64,000 nt of DNA. Origin: Ectothiorhodospira shaposhnikovii. GTDB lineage: Bacteria; Pseudomonadota; Gammaproteobacteria; Ectothiorhodospirales; Ectothiorhodospiraceae. Position 1 is the stretch's first letter. Every line of letters begins with the position of its first letter. The stretch is from the NCBI RefSeq assembly GCF_016584105.1, contig NZ_NRSM01000013.1, forward strand, positions 33,038 through 97,037, read 5' to 3'. The position numbers and the translations under genes are program-made. The notes beneath the pieces are model-generated. The model did not search any database and was not told where the DNA came from. It saw only the letters and a program-made list of their open reading frames with translations. Below are positions 27,035 to 36,167 of this stretch, one piece after another.

Positions 27035-28096
27035 TCAGTGCGCCTCCGTCACCTGGGCCTCGGCAAAGGTGGCCATGTGACACTGGATGTCGCAGGCCAG
27101 ACGCAGCAGAGGCACCGACGTGGCGGCGCCGCTGGCCTCGCCCAGGCGCATGCCCAGATCCAGGACGGGATCGGCCGCCAGTGCCTCCATCAGCAGGCGA
27201 TGGCCGGGTTCGGCGGAGGCATGGGCAAACAGCATCCAGTCCCGGGCACCGGGGCAGATGCGCACCGTGGCCAGGGCCGCGGCGGAACTGATGAAACCAT
27301 CCACCAGGATGGGCATGCCCATCTGGGCACAGGCCAGATAAGCACCACTCATGGCGGCAATCTCGAAGCCTCCGACCCGACGCAGGCATTCCACCGGGTC
27401 CGACAGGTTCTCCGCCCCATGCAGATGCAGGGCGCGACGCAGCACCTCCACCTTGTGCCGGACACCTTCCTGATTGAGCCCGGTGCCGGGTCCCGCCAGC
27501 ACTTCCGGATCACGCCCCAAAAGCCCGCAGGCCACGGCCGCCGCCGCCGTGGTGTTACCGATGCCCATCTCTCCGGCCAGATAGAGCTGGGCACCGGCCA
27601 GACGGGCCCGTTCGGCACTGTGGCGGCCGGCATTCATGGCCTTCGCCAGCTGATGGGCATCCATGGCTGGGCCTTCGACGAAGTTGGCGGTACCCGGCCC
27701 CAGACGCACATCCAGCACCTCCGGCATGGGCTCCAGTTCCACCACGGTCCCCAGGTTGATCACTTCCAATGTCGCACCGATGGAGCGTGCCAGGACGCTG
27801 ATTCCGGCCCCGCCGCGGGCAAAATTCCTGACCATCTCGGCGGTGACGGACTGGGGAAAGCGGGAAATCCCTTCGGCCGCCACGCCGTGATCACCGGCAA
27901 AGATGCTGATCCGCACCTCATCCACCCGCGGCTTGTCGGTGCTCTGCATCCCTGCCAGCCGGGTGGCCAGGGTTTCCAGGCGGCCCAGGGAACCCAGGGG
28001 TTTGGTGAGCTGGGTCTGTCGGTATTCCGCCGCGCGGCGGGCGGTCTCATCGATCTGCGCGGCGGGAACCTGCAGCCAGGGGGTTTCGTGATTCAA
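27035..28096 (-). CDS. cobT: CobT, DMB phosphoribosyltransferase
   Basis: Transfers ribose-phosphate from nicotinate mononucleotide to 5,6-dimethylbenzimidazole, making the lower-ligand precursor. 353 aa. Motifs: LTKPLGSLGRLE, IFAGDHGVAAEG, GEMGIGNTTAAAA and the catalytic Glu in LGMRLGEASGAA, all at expected places. Overlaps cobU by 4 bp (ATGA), so translation is coupled. Confidence 0.97.
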   Translation of the reverse strand: MNHETPWLQVPAAQIDETARRAAEYRQTQLTKPLGSLGRLETLATRLAGMQSTDKPRVDEVRISIFAGDHGVAAEGISRFPQSVTAEMVRNFARGGAGISVLARSIGATLEVINLGTVVELEPMPEVLDVRLGPGTANFVEGPAMDAHQLAKAMNAGRHSAERARLAGAQLYLAGEMGIGNTTAAAAVACGLLGRDPEVLAGPGTGLNQEGVRHKVEVLRRALHLHGAENLSDPVECLRRVGGFEIAAMSGAYLACAQMGMPILVDGFISSAAALATVRICPGARDWMLFAHASAEPGHRLLMEALAADPVLDLGMRLGEASGAATSVPLLRLACDIQCHMATFAEAQVTEAH

Positions 28097-28617
28097 AGGG
28101 GTTCTCCTTTCAGTACATGTGGCAAGCCGGCCACGGTCAGGACGACGCGATCCGCACGGGCGGCCACCGCCTGATGCAGGCGTCCGGCATCATCGCAGAA
28201 ACGACGGGTCAGTTCTCCCAGGGGCACGATGCCCATGCTGGTCTCATTGCTGACCATGATCACACGGCCGGGCAGACGGGGCAAGACCGCCAGAAAATCC
28301 TCCTGTTCCCGGGCGCAGGTCTGTGCGTCCTCATCCCATAACAGATGAGTCAGCCAGAGGGTGAGGCAGTCCACCAGCAGGCAATGCCCGGGACGGGCAT
28401 GGCGGGCCAGTATCGCCGCCAGATCGGCCCCGCTCTCCACCAGCGCCCAGTCCGACGGACGACGCTCCCGATGGTGGCGGATGCGCGCATGCATTTCCTC
28501 GTCTTCACCGGGGCGGGCGGTGGCCACGTAGGTCACCGGCAGACCGCTCTCCAGGGCCAGACGCTCGGCCAGGGCGCTCTTGCCGGAACGGACACCGCCC
28601 AGAATCAGTTCTTTCAT
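28093..28617 (-). CDS. cobU: CobU, adenosylcobinamide kinase/guanylyltransferase
   Basis: Bifunctional enzyme that phosphorylates adenosylcobinamide and attaches GMP. 174 aa, P-loop GGVRSGKSALAE at the N-terminus, TYVATARPGEDEEM with the following HRERRP (guanylylated His region), and IMVSNETSMGIVP. Overlaps cobD and cobT by 4 bp on each side. Confidence 0.97.
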   Translation of the reverse strand: MKELILGGVRSGKSALAERLALESGLPVTYVATARPGEDEEMHARIRHHRERRPSDWALVESGADLAAILARHARPGHCLLVDCLTLWLTHLLWDEDAQTCAREQEDFLAVLPRLPGRVIMVSNETSMGIVPLGELTRRFCDDAGRLHQAVAARADRVVLTVAGLPHVLKGEPL

Positions 28618-29660
28618 CGGTCAACCCCTCCTCGCCCATGCCCGGTACCCACCCGGGCCACCCGGGCCAGCGCAACCTCCAGCCGCTGCCACTGGACCTC
28701 ATCGGCCGGCAGACCAAAGCGCAGACTCAAGGGATCGGTGAACAACCGGGTGAGAATGGCTTCCCGGCGCAGCCCCTGATGGATCTGCCGGGCGTGGGGG
28801 GTACGCACCCACTGGAACAAATCGGTCCCGCCGTCAGGCACCAGACCGTGCTCGCTCAGACAGCCCTGCAAACGACGTTCGGAAGCGGCCAGCAAGGCGC
28901 GAGTCCGTATCTGCCAGTCCCGGTCCTCCAGCGCCCGGGTGGCCACCCAGCGCGAGGGACCGCTCAGGCACCAGGGTCCCAGGCGGGCGGACAGGCGTGC
29001 CAGCAGGGGCGCTTCCGCCAGGACGAACCCCACCCTCGCCCCGGCCAGACCAAAGAACTTGCCCAGGGAGCGCAGGACCACCAGGCCGGGCCGGGGGCAG
29101 AGTGGAGCCAGCCCCAGGTCCGGGGTGGCATCCATGAAGGCCTCGTCCACCACCAGCCATCCGCCCCTGACCGCCAGGGCGGCCAGCCAGGACTGCAGCC
29201 GGGACGGCACGAAGGTGTCGCCGGTGGGGTTGTTGGGATGGACCAGCAGCAGGACATCCAGCCCGTCCAGACGGGATTCGATCTCCTCCGCGGCCAGCGT
29301 GATCACCTGGTGCCCCGCCATGCGCCAGGCATGGGCATGCTCGGCATAGCTGGGCTGCAGCATCCCGACCCGTCGCCCGGCCGGCAACAGGCCTGGCAGG
29401 GCCTGAATCGCCGCCTGGGAGCCCGCCACCGGCAGCAGGGTGTCCGTGCCGTAATAGGCGGCCGCGGCCTGTTCCAGCCCATCGTCTTCCTCCGGCAGAC
29501 GGGACCAGACCGATGCCGGCATCCCGTCGGGTACCGCCCAACCCACCGGATTGATACCGGTGGACAGATCCAGCCAGCGGCTCAGGGGGATGCCCTCTTC
29601 CCGCGCCGCCTGACGCAGACGGCCGCCGTGGGGCAGTGTCACCGGGGTGGTCATGTTCAT
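28614..29660 (-). CDS. cobD: CobD, L-threonine-O-3-phosphate decarboxylase
   Basis: PLP enzyme making the (R)-1-amino-2-propanol phosphate linker of cobalamin; class I/II aminotransferase fold. 348 aa from the ATG giving MNMTTPV, which starts 2 bp after cbiB. HPNNPTGD motif near residue 155, VVDEAFMD near 185, and RSLGKFFGLAGARVGF containing the PLP lysine near 215. The name is cobC in Pseudomonas nomenclature. Confidence 0.93.
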   Translation of the reverse strand: MNMTTPVTLPHGGRLRQAAREEGIPLSRWLDLSTGINPVGWAVPDGMPASVWSRLPEEDDGLEQAAAAYYGTDTLLPVAGSQAAIQALPGLLPAGRRVGMLQPSYAEHAHAWRMAGHQVITLAAEEIESRLDGLDVLLLVHPNNPTGDTFVPSRLQSWLAALAVRGGWLVVDEAFMDATPDLGLAPLCPRPGLVVLRSLGKFFGLAGARVGFVLAEAPLLARLSARLGPWCLSGPSRWVATRALEDRDWQIRTRALLAASERRLQGCLSEHGLVPDGGTDLFQWVRTPHARQIHQGLRREAILTRLFTDPLSLRFGLPADEVQWQRLEVALARVARVGTGHGRGGVDR

Positions 29661-29662
29661 TG

Positions 29663-30580
29663 CTAAAGGCCCGTGATGGGGAAAAGGTGGCCGATCAGTA
29701 TCAGCGACAGGAGGCACGCCAGCCAGATCCCCATCCCCCGCCGGATGAGATCCAGTGCCCGCCGGATGTCTTCGGGCCGGGCCGCCTGCCCCGCCCCCAG
29801 ATCCGGACGCGGCTCCAGCCGACCGTGGTAGACCGCCGCCCCGCCCAGACGGATGCCCAGCGCCCCGGCGCCGGCAGCCATCACCGGGCCGGCATTGGGG
29901 CTTTTCCAGACCCGTCCCTGCCGTCGCCAGCAGTCAAGGCCGACCCGGGTGTGGCCCGCCAGGGCATAGGCCAGGGCGGTCAGGCGCGCCGGGATCCAGT
30001 TCATCACATCGTCCAGCCGGGCCGCCGCCCAGCCAAAGCGGCCATAGCGATCGGTACGATACCCCCACATGGCATCCAGGGTGTTCACCAGCCGGTAGGC
30101 CACCACCCCGGGCGCCCCGGCCACCAGAAACCAGAAAACCGGCGCAAACAGGGCATCGTTGCCGTTTTCCAGCACGGACTCCACGGTGGCCTTGCTGATG
30201 TCCTGTGCGTCCAGGGTCCGGGTATCCCGGCTGACCAGAAAGGCCACCCGTTCCCGGGCCTGATCCAGGTGCCCCTGAGTCAGGGCATCGGCGATTCCCT
30301 TGCCGTGTTCGCCCAGGCTGCGCCAGCCGATGGCCAGATAGAGCAGAACCAGTTCGGCCACCCAGCCCCAGGGCGGCAGGGACACCAGCAGGGCCAGCAA
30401 TACGAACGGGATCACCAGCATCGCCACCAGCCAGGCACCCCGGCGCCGGTCATCCCGATGGAAACGGCGTTCGGCAGCATCCACCAGGGCACCGAAACCC
30501 ACCAGCGGGTGCCAGCGGGGAGGCTCGCCCAGGAGCCGGTCCAGCAGCAACGCGGACAGCAGCAGGGCCAGGGTCAGCAT
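29663..30580 (-). CDS. cbiB: CbiB, adenosylcobinamide(-phosphate) synthase
   Basis: Integral membrane enzyme joining the aminopropanol linker to adenosylcobyric acid. 305 aa from the ATG within the cbiA stop region (overlap 7 bp). Motifs: LLLDRLLGEPPRWHPLVGFGAL at the N-terminus, SRDTRTLDAQDISKATVESVLENGNDALFAPVFW, and DRYGRFGWAAARLDDVMNWIPARL. About five membrane spans. Called cobD in Pseudomonas. Confidence 0.95.
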   Translation of the reverse strand: MLTLALLLSALLLDRLLGEPPRWHPLVGFGALVDAAERRFHRDDRRRGAWLVAMLVIPFVLLALLVSLPPWGWVAELVLLYLAIGWRSLGEHGKGIADALTQGHLDQARERVAFLVSRDTRTLDAQDISKATVESVLENGNDALFAPVFWFLVAGAPGVVAYRLVNTLDAMWGYRTDRYGRFGWAAARLDDVMNWIPARLTALAYALAGHTRVGLDCWRRQGRVWKSPNAGPVMAAGAGALGIRLGGAAVYHGRLEPRPDLGAGQAARPEDIRRALDLIRRGMGIWLACLLSLILIGHLFPITGL

Positions 30581-31875
30581 GGCAGGTGCCCGCCCAGCAG
30601 GTGGCCGATCGCCTCCGGATTGGAGGGGAAATACAGATGGACATAACTGGCCGTGACGGGACCGAGGCGATACACCGGCTCCGCCGTGGCACGCCCGATG
30701 GGACTGCGGGCATGGGTCAGGGGCTCGATCCTCGCCGTCATGGCGGAATGGTGGAAGGTATGTCCCCGCAATGTGCCTTCCGGCAATTGCACCTCCTGGG
30801 GGCCAAGACCGGTCAGCCGGCCCTGCATCCGAGCCTCCCCCGGCAGCAGACCGGCCATGTCCGCCCCCTGCCCCGCCACATCCGACAATCGCTCCAGCAG
30901 ATACAGCATGCCCCCGCACTCGGCCAGTATCGGGCGCCCGGCGCTGGCGTGGGAGAGCAGATCCTGTTTCAGCCGCTCATTGGCCGCCAGTGCGGGCAGA
31001 TGCAATTCCGGATACCCTCCGGGCAGATAGACCCCGTCGGCCTCGGGCAACCTTTCCCCCGCCACCGGCGAGAAAAAGCACAGCTCCGCGCCCAGTTCGG
31101 CAAGCACCTCCAGATTGGCCGGATAAATGAAGGCAAAGGCCGCATCCCGGGCCACCGCGATACGCCGTCCCGCCAGCAGCCTGGGCGGCGGGCTCCGGTC
31201 CACCGGTGCAAAGGCTACCGGGGGGGGTAATCCGTCCGCCGTCCACACCAGACGGCCGGCGGCGGCCTCCAGACGCTGATCCAGATCCTGGATTTCCTCG
31301 GCCTGGACCAGCCCCAGATGCCGGCTGGGCAGGGCCGCGTCCGGCGCCTTGGGCAGATAGCCCAGGGCCGCAAGACCCGGCGGCAGTTCTTCCAGCAGCA
31401 TCCGGTAGTGGCCCTCGCCGCTCACCCGGTTGGCAAATACCCCGGCAAACGGCACGTCGGGCCGGAATGTGGACAATCCGTGGGCAATGGCCCCGAAGGT
31501 CTGGGCCATGGCGGCACCGCTGATGGAGGCCAGCACGGGAATCCCCAGGGTCCGGGCAATATCCGCCGTGGAAGGACGGCCGTCGAACAGGCCCATCACC
31601 CCTTCCACCAGGATCAGGTCCGCATCCCCCGCCGCCTCAAAAAGTCGATGGCGGGCATCGGCCTCACCGGTCATCCACATGTCGATGGAATGGACCCCGT
31701 GACCACAGGCCTGGTGGTGAATCATGGGGTCGAGAAAATCCGGCCCGCCCTTGAACACCCGCACCCGCCGACCCTGGTTGCGGTGATACCGGGCCAGGGC
31801 GGCGGTGACCGTGGTCTTGCCCTGCCCGGATGATGGGGCCGTGATCAACAGGGCTGGGCAGTGGCGGGTGTTCAT
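30574..31875 (-). CDS. cbiA: CbiA/CobB, (hydrogeno)cobyrinate a,c-diamide synthase
   Basis: Glutamine-dependent amidation of the a and c side chains of cobyrinate. 433 aa: N-terminal ATP-binding dethiobiotin-synthetase-like domain (ITAPSSGQGKTTVTAAL, FKGGPDFLDPMIH, VEGVMGLFDG) and C-terminal class-I amidotransferase with the nucleophile Cys in LAECGGMLYL near residue 325 and YLPGGYPELH. Whether the substrate is cobyrinate or hydrogenobyrinate depends on the corrin pathway, not visible here. Confidence 0.94.
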   Translation of the reverse strand: MNTRHCPALLITAPSSGQGKTTVTAALARYHRNQGRRVRVFKGGPDFLDPMIHHQACGHGVHSIDMWMTGEADARHRLFEAAGDADLILVEGVMGLFDGRPSTADIARTLGIPVLASISGAAMAQTFGAIAHGLSTFRPDVPFAGVFANRVSGEGHYRMLLEELPPGLAALGYLPKAPDAALPSRHLGLVQAEEIQDLDQRLEAAAGRLVWTADGLPPPVAFAPVDRSPPPRLLAGRRIAVARDAAFAFIYPANLEVLAELGAELCFFSPVAGERLPEADGVYLPGGYPELHLPALAANERLKQDLLSHASAGRPILAECGGMLYLLERLSDVAGQGADMAGLLPGEARMQGRLTGLGPQEVQLPEGTLRGHTFHHSAMTARIEPLTHARSPIGRATAEPVYRLGPVTASYVHLYFPSNPEAIGHLLGGHLPC

Positions 31876-31900
31876 GGTCGTTACGGGGCGGGCAGGCCCG

Positions 31901-33721
31901 TCATTGCTGGTAGTTGAGGGTCAGATAAAATGCACGACCCGGCTGTTCATAATCAATGGCGCCCTGACGGGCTGTGGCATAGTCACGGTCGAACACGTTG
32001 TTCAGGGTCGCCCGCACCGTCCACGCCGGATTCACCTGATAAGCGGCCCGCAGATGCACCAGCTCGTGACCGGCGATACGGTCGGTGTTGGCGGCATCAT
32101 TGTAGCGCCGTCCCTCGGCAATGAGGGTGGTACCGAAAGACCAGTCCTGCCATCGCCGGTCCAGATCCAGACGCGCGATCTCGTTGGGACGACGCCGCAG
32201 CTCATGACCGGTATGGCGGTTTTCATGATCCAGCAAGGTCAGGGACAGGGTGGCCGACCAGTGGGCATGACGCATCCCCGTCTCCAGTTCCAGGCCCCGG
32301 ATACGCGCCTTTTCCACGTTCTGCGGCTGCCAGAAGAAACTGCCGGGCACCGGCGCCCACTCGATCAGATCGTCGATGTCCGACTGGAACACCGCCAGAT
32401 CCGCATGAAAACCACCCGAATGATGACGCAGCCCCAGCTCATAGGTTTCGGAGGATTCCGGTGCCAGGTCCGGATTGCCGCCGCCGGGCCAGTACAGATC
32501 ATTGAAAGTGGGCGCCTTGAAGGCCGTGCCGCCGCTGGCACGGACCCGCCAGGCATCGGTGATCCGGTAGCCCCAGGCCAGCTGCCCGGTAGTTTCCTTG
32601 CCGAAGGCCTCGTTGTCATCCTGCCGCAGACTGCCGGTCAGGGCATGACGCCCCAGATCCAGCTGGAGCTGGGCGTACACACCCCAGTTGTCCCGCCGGG
32701 TCTCGTCATAGTCCGTGGAACCGCTCACCTTGTCATCCTGATAGTCCAGCCCCGCCGTGAACAGGTGATCCCCCAGCAGGAGGTCGTTCTGCCAGGCGAA
32801 CAGATATCGCGTCGTATCGATCCGTGACGAGGTAACCCCATCCTGGAAGGTTTCGTTCTCATCCCGGCTGTGGCTGACGCTCAGTTCGCTGAACCAGGCC
32901 TCATGGGGCTGGCCCCGGACGCCGATCCGGGAAGCATGATGGACGAAATCAATCCAGTCCCGGGCCGGTTCGCCGAAGTCATAATCGGTCTCCCCAAGGG
33001 CGTGATGGAAGGAACCGAACACCTCCAGACCCTCGCTGGCCTGATGGGACAGGCGTCCGGAAACGCTGCTGTTGTGGAATCCGTCCCGACCGGAATCTCC
33101 CACCCCCCGCTGGACATCAATGCCGTCGGTGCCGAAATGACTGCCGGAGAGGCTGTAGCGGGTCCGATCATTGCTGCCGGAAACCCCGAGTCCGTATTCC
33201 CGGGTATTGAAGGAGCCGGCGCCCATGTGCGCCCGCACCCGGGCGGGGCCATCGCCCTCGCGGGTAAAGACCTGGATCACACCACCGATGGCATCGGAAC
33301 CATAGAGACTGGTCCTGGGGCCGCGGACGATCTCCACCCGCTCGATCTCGGAAGGGGGCAGGAACTGCCAGGAGGCACTGCCCAGGGTGGCGGAGCCCAT
33401 GCGCACGCCGTCGACCAGCAACAGGGTGTGATCCGAGGCGGTGCCGCGCAGGAACAGGCCGGTGGTCTTGCCGAAGGGACCGTTCTGGGACAGGGCGATA
33501 CCGGCCCGCGCCTGCAGCAGATCGGCAAACTCCCTGGGCTGCAATCGTTCGATCTCTTCACGCTCGATCACGGTCACCGACGCCAGGGTCTGATCCACGG
33601 TCTGGGCCGTGCGGGTGGGGGTCACCAGGATGGGATCGAGCCGGGCGATCATTTCCTGGGCAGACAGGGCATGGGGAAGGGCCAGCAGAATCGCGGCCGA
33701 CAGCAGGGACTTCTTGTGCAT
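31901..33721 (-). CDS. btuB: BtuB-type TonB-dependent vitamin B12 receptor
   Basis: Outer-membrane receptor for cobalamin. 606 aa with a signal peptide ending near residue 21 (ALSA), a TonB-box-like DPILVTP at about residue 28, a plug domain (IERLQPREFADLLQARAGI, RGTASDHTLLLVDGVRMG, IERVEIVRGPRTSLYGSDAIGGVIQV) and a 22-strand barrel ending with the aromatic C-terminus ...LTLNYQQ. Downstream of the B12 riboswitch, so repressed when cobalamin is plentiful, and leads the biosynthesis genes. Confidence 0.95.
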   Translation of the reverse strand: MHKKSLLSAAILLALPHALSAQEMIARLDPILVTPTRTAQTVDQTLASVTVIEREEIERLQPREFADLLQARAGIALSQNGPFGKTTGLFLRGTASDHTLLLVDGVRMGSATLGSASWQFLPPSEIERVEIVRGPRTSLYGSDAIGGVIQVFTREGDGPARVRAHMGAGSFNTREYGLGVSGSNDRTRYSLSGSHFGTDGIDVQRGVGDSGRDGFHNSSVSGRLSHQASEGLEVFGSFHHALGETDYDFGEPARDWIDFVHHASRIGVRGQPHEAWFSELSVSHSRDENETFQDGVTSSRIDTTRYLFAWQNDLLLGDHLFTAGLDYQDDKVSGSTDYDETRRDNWGVYAQLQLDLGRHALTGSLRQDDNEAFGKETTGQLAWGYRITDAWRVRASGGTAFKAPTFNDLYWPGGGNPDLAPESSETYELGLRHHSGGFHADLAVFQSDIDDLIEWAPVPGSFFWQPQNVEKARIRGLELETGMRHAHWSATLSLTLLDHENRHTGHELRRRPNEIARLDLDRRWQDWSFGTTLIAEGRRYNDAANTDRIAGHELVHLRAAYQVNPAWTVRATLNNVFDRDYATARQGAIDYEQPGRAFYLTLNYQQ

Positions 33722-33734
33722 GGGGATACTCTCC

Positions 33735-33753
33735 GGCGCGCCGCCCGCGCGCC
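33735..33753 (-). promoter_or_regulatory. SD-proximal hairpin, likely riboswitch expression platform
   Basis: GGCGCGC/GCGCGCC stem with a 5 nt loop immediately upstream of the GGAGAG ribosome site of btuB. It lies about 140 nt after the B12 box. Could control access to the ribosome site; pairing with the aptamer is not proved. Confidence 0.45.
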
Positions 33754-33894
33754 ATACGGTCTTGAATCAGGACGGCATGCTGGAGAGCCAAAGGTGCGAA
33801 AGACCCGCCCTGGTACACGACCACGGAGGCGCTTCCTTACCGGGGAACCCGAAAATATCGAGCCGCGCAAAGCCCTCCGCAATGCCGCGTAAGC

Positions 33895-34130
33895 ACATCA
33901 GGCCGGTCTCCGGACTCGCGGGCGGGTCATGTACGGACCTGGTCAGGGCACCTTCCCACGCTTGCGCGCAGTGGTTGTATCGCCCTGCCGGGGATCCTGG
34001 AAACACCATGGATCCCCCACCTCGCCTACCGTTGCGGGGGCAGCGCCGGCATTGTCCATGGCATGCTGGCCATGGTCGCACCGGCTTCCCGTTTCACCGG
34101 ACGGTTGTCACGCGTCCGGCACCTGAAGCG
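33895..34130 (-). ncRNA. cobalamin riboswitch upstream of btuB
   Basis: Minus strand contains the ordered conserved parts of the cobalamin aptamer: GGTGCC (34118-34123), GGGAAGCCGGTG (about 34080-34095), and the B12 box AGTCCGGAGACCGGCCTG (about 33899-33917). It leads into btuB and the cob genes, not into the divergent btuF. Confidence 0.93.
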
Positions 34131-34271
34131 AGGCAGGATGATACGCAACGGGATCTTGATTGGCTACCGCCGGCGGCGCCTTTTCCGGCAGGATTCAGCC
34201 TCGGCAACTGCTATGATACCTGCCTTCGAGACTCGATCCCCCACCATCGACACCCTGCAATAAAGGCGACG

Positions 34272-35201
34272 ATGCACTCAAAAAAGCGACTTTTACCCCT
34301 CATATCCGGCATTTTATGCCTCAGCACCTGGCTGACCACGGCCACGGCCGGCCCCGCCGCGCCAACACCGGTCACAGCCATTGATGACCGGGGACAGGAG
34401 ACATCCCTCGCCGCACCGGCCGCGCGCATCATCAGCCTGGCCCCCCACATCACCGAGCTCTTGTTTGCCGTAGGCGCCGGTGACCGGATCGTGGGCACGG
34501 TGAGTTTCAGCGACTACCCGCCCGCGGCGGCGGACATCCCCAGGATCGGCAGCTACAAGCAGCTGGACATGGAATCCATCCTGGCCCTGAAACCGGATCT
34601 GGTGGTGGCCTGGAGCAGCGGCAATGTCCAGACCCAGGTGGAGCGCCTGGCCCGGCTAGGCATTCCCATCTATTACAACGATCCCCAGGACTTCGAACAG
34701 CTGGCCCTGGCCCTGGAACGCCTGGGCACCCTGGCCGGACGGGCCTCCCAGGGACAGGAAGCCGCCGAGGACTTTCGCCGGGACCGGCGGGCACTGGAAG
34801 CGCAATACGGCGACCGCCCCAGGGTCACGGTGTTCTACCAGGTCTGGGATCGCCCCCTCATGACCCTCAACAACCAGCACCTGATCTCCCGTGCCATCGA
34901 GATCTGCGGCGGTCACAACCTGTTCGGTGAGCTGGAAGCCCTGGTCCCGCGACTGGACCGGGAAGTGGTGCTGGCCGCCAATCCGGAAGCGATCCTGGGG
35001 GGCGGCATGGGTGAGGACAGCCCGCACTGGATCGAGGACTGGCGCCGCTGGCCGACCCTGACCGCCACCGCCCGGGATAATCTGTTCTTCATCCCCCCGT
35101 CCCTGCTGCAACGGGCCACGCCGCGCATCCTGGAAGGCACCCGACTGATCTGCGAGGCCCTGGAAACCGCCCGCACCCGGCGTCCGGAGGCATCCGGGTG
35201 A
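34272..35201 (+). CDS. btuF: BtuF, periplasmic cobalamin-binding protein
   Basis: Binds corrinoids in the periplasm and delivers them to BtuCD. 309 aa with a signal peptide ending near residue 26 (ATAG), then RIISLAPHITELLFAVGAGDRIVGTVSFSDYP, typical of BtuF/FhuD type class III binding proteins. The helical backbone and C-terminal lobe follow (NLFGELEALVPRLDREVVLAANPEAIL). The start ATG was chosen by the signal peptide; the frame remains open further upstream through the riboswitch region. Overlaps btuC by 4 bp. Confidence 0.93.
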   Translation: MHSKKRLLPLISGILCLSTWLTTATAGPAAPTPVTAIDDRGQETSLAAPAARIISLAPHITELLFAVGAGDRIVGTVSFSDYPPAAADIPRIGSYKQLDMESILALKPDLVVAWSSGNVQTQVERLARLGIPIYYNDPQDFEQLALALERLGTLAGRASQGQEAAEDFRRDRRALEAQYGDRPRVTVFYQVWDRPLMTLNNQHLISRAIEICGGHNLFGELEALVPRLDREVVLAANPEAILGGGMGEDSPHWIEDWRRWPTLTATARDNLFFIPPSLLQRATPRILEGTRLICEALETARTRRPEASG

Positions 35202-36166
35202 GCCGACCGGCCCTGGTGCTGCCGATCCTGCTGGGGGCCGCCTGCCTGTCCCTGGGCATCGCCGTGGCCCTGGGCAGTGTGCCGCTGACCCCCACCGAGA
35301 CCCTGGCCGTGCTCGCCGGCGGCGGCGAGCCGCTGCACCGGACCCTGATCCTGGAACTGCGCCTGCCCCGCGCCCTGGCGGCCTTTGCCACCGGCGGCCT
35401 GCTGGCGGTGGCCGGGGCGCTGATGCAGGTGCTGCTGCGCAATCCCCTAGCGGACCCCTATGTGCTGGGGCTGTCCGGCGGCGCGGCGGTGGGGGCGTTG
35501 CTGTCCATGCTGGCGGGTCTGGGCATGGCCATGGTATCGGGGGCAGCCTTTGCCGGCGCCCTGTTGTCCACCCTCATCGTCTTCGGCCTGGCCCACGGCA
35601 CCGGAAGCTGGACACCCACCCGTCTGCTGCTGACCGGGGTGGTGGTGGCGGCGGGCTGGGGTGCCTTCATCAGCTTCCTGCTGGCGATCAGCCCCACCAC
35701 CGAACTGCCGGGGATGCTCTACTGGCTGATGGGGGATCTGTCCCATGCACACAGCCCCTGGCCGGCCTGGATCGTGCTGGTGGTCGTCGTGCTGGTGGCC
35801 ATGCCCCTGGGGCGCAGTCTCAACGTACTGGCCCGGGGACCGCTGCAGGCAGCGGCCCTGGGTGTTGCCGTGCGCCCCCTGGAATGGACCCTCTACGGGG
35901 TGGCGGCCCTGGTCACAGCGACGGCCGTCACCATGGCGGGCAGTGTGGGTTTCGTGGGTCTGATCGTGCCGCACATGCTGCGTCTGGTGCTGGGCAATGA
36001 CCAGCGCCTGATCCTGCCGGCCTCGGCCCTGGCCGGCGGCATCCTGCTCACCCTGGCGGACACCCTGGCGCGGACCCTGATCGCTCCCCAGCAGTTGCCG
36101 GTGGGCGTGATCACCGCCATGCTGGGCGTACCGGTGTTCCTGTATCTGCTTTACCGCAGCCGTTGA
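35198..36166 (+). CDS. btuC: BtuC, cobalamin ABC transporter permease
   Basis: FecCD-family permease of the inner membrane, 322 aa with about 10 helices. GTG start overlapping the btuF stop. Motifs: LRLPRALAAFATGGLLAVAGALMQVLLRNPLADPYVLGLSGGA and GSVGFVGLIVPHMLRLVLG, the coupling-region signature. Works with BtuD and BtuF. Confidence 0.95.
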   Translation: MSRPALVLPILLGAACLSLGIAVALGSVPLTPTETLAVLAGGGEPLHRTLILELRLPRALAAFATGGLLAVAGALMQVLLRNPLADPYVLGLSGGAAVGALLSMLAGLGMAMVSGAAFAGALLSTLIVFGLAHGTGSWTPTRLLLTGVVVAAGWGAFISFLLAISPTTELPGMLYWLMGDLSHAHSPWPAWIVLVVVVLVAMPLGRSLNVLARGPLQAAALGVAVRPLEWTLYGVAALVTATAVTMAGSVGFVGLIVPHMLRLVLGNDQRLILPASALAGGILLTLADTLARTLIAPQQLPVGVITAMLGVPVFLYLLYRSR

Positions 36167-36167
36167 G

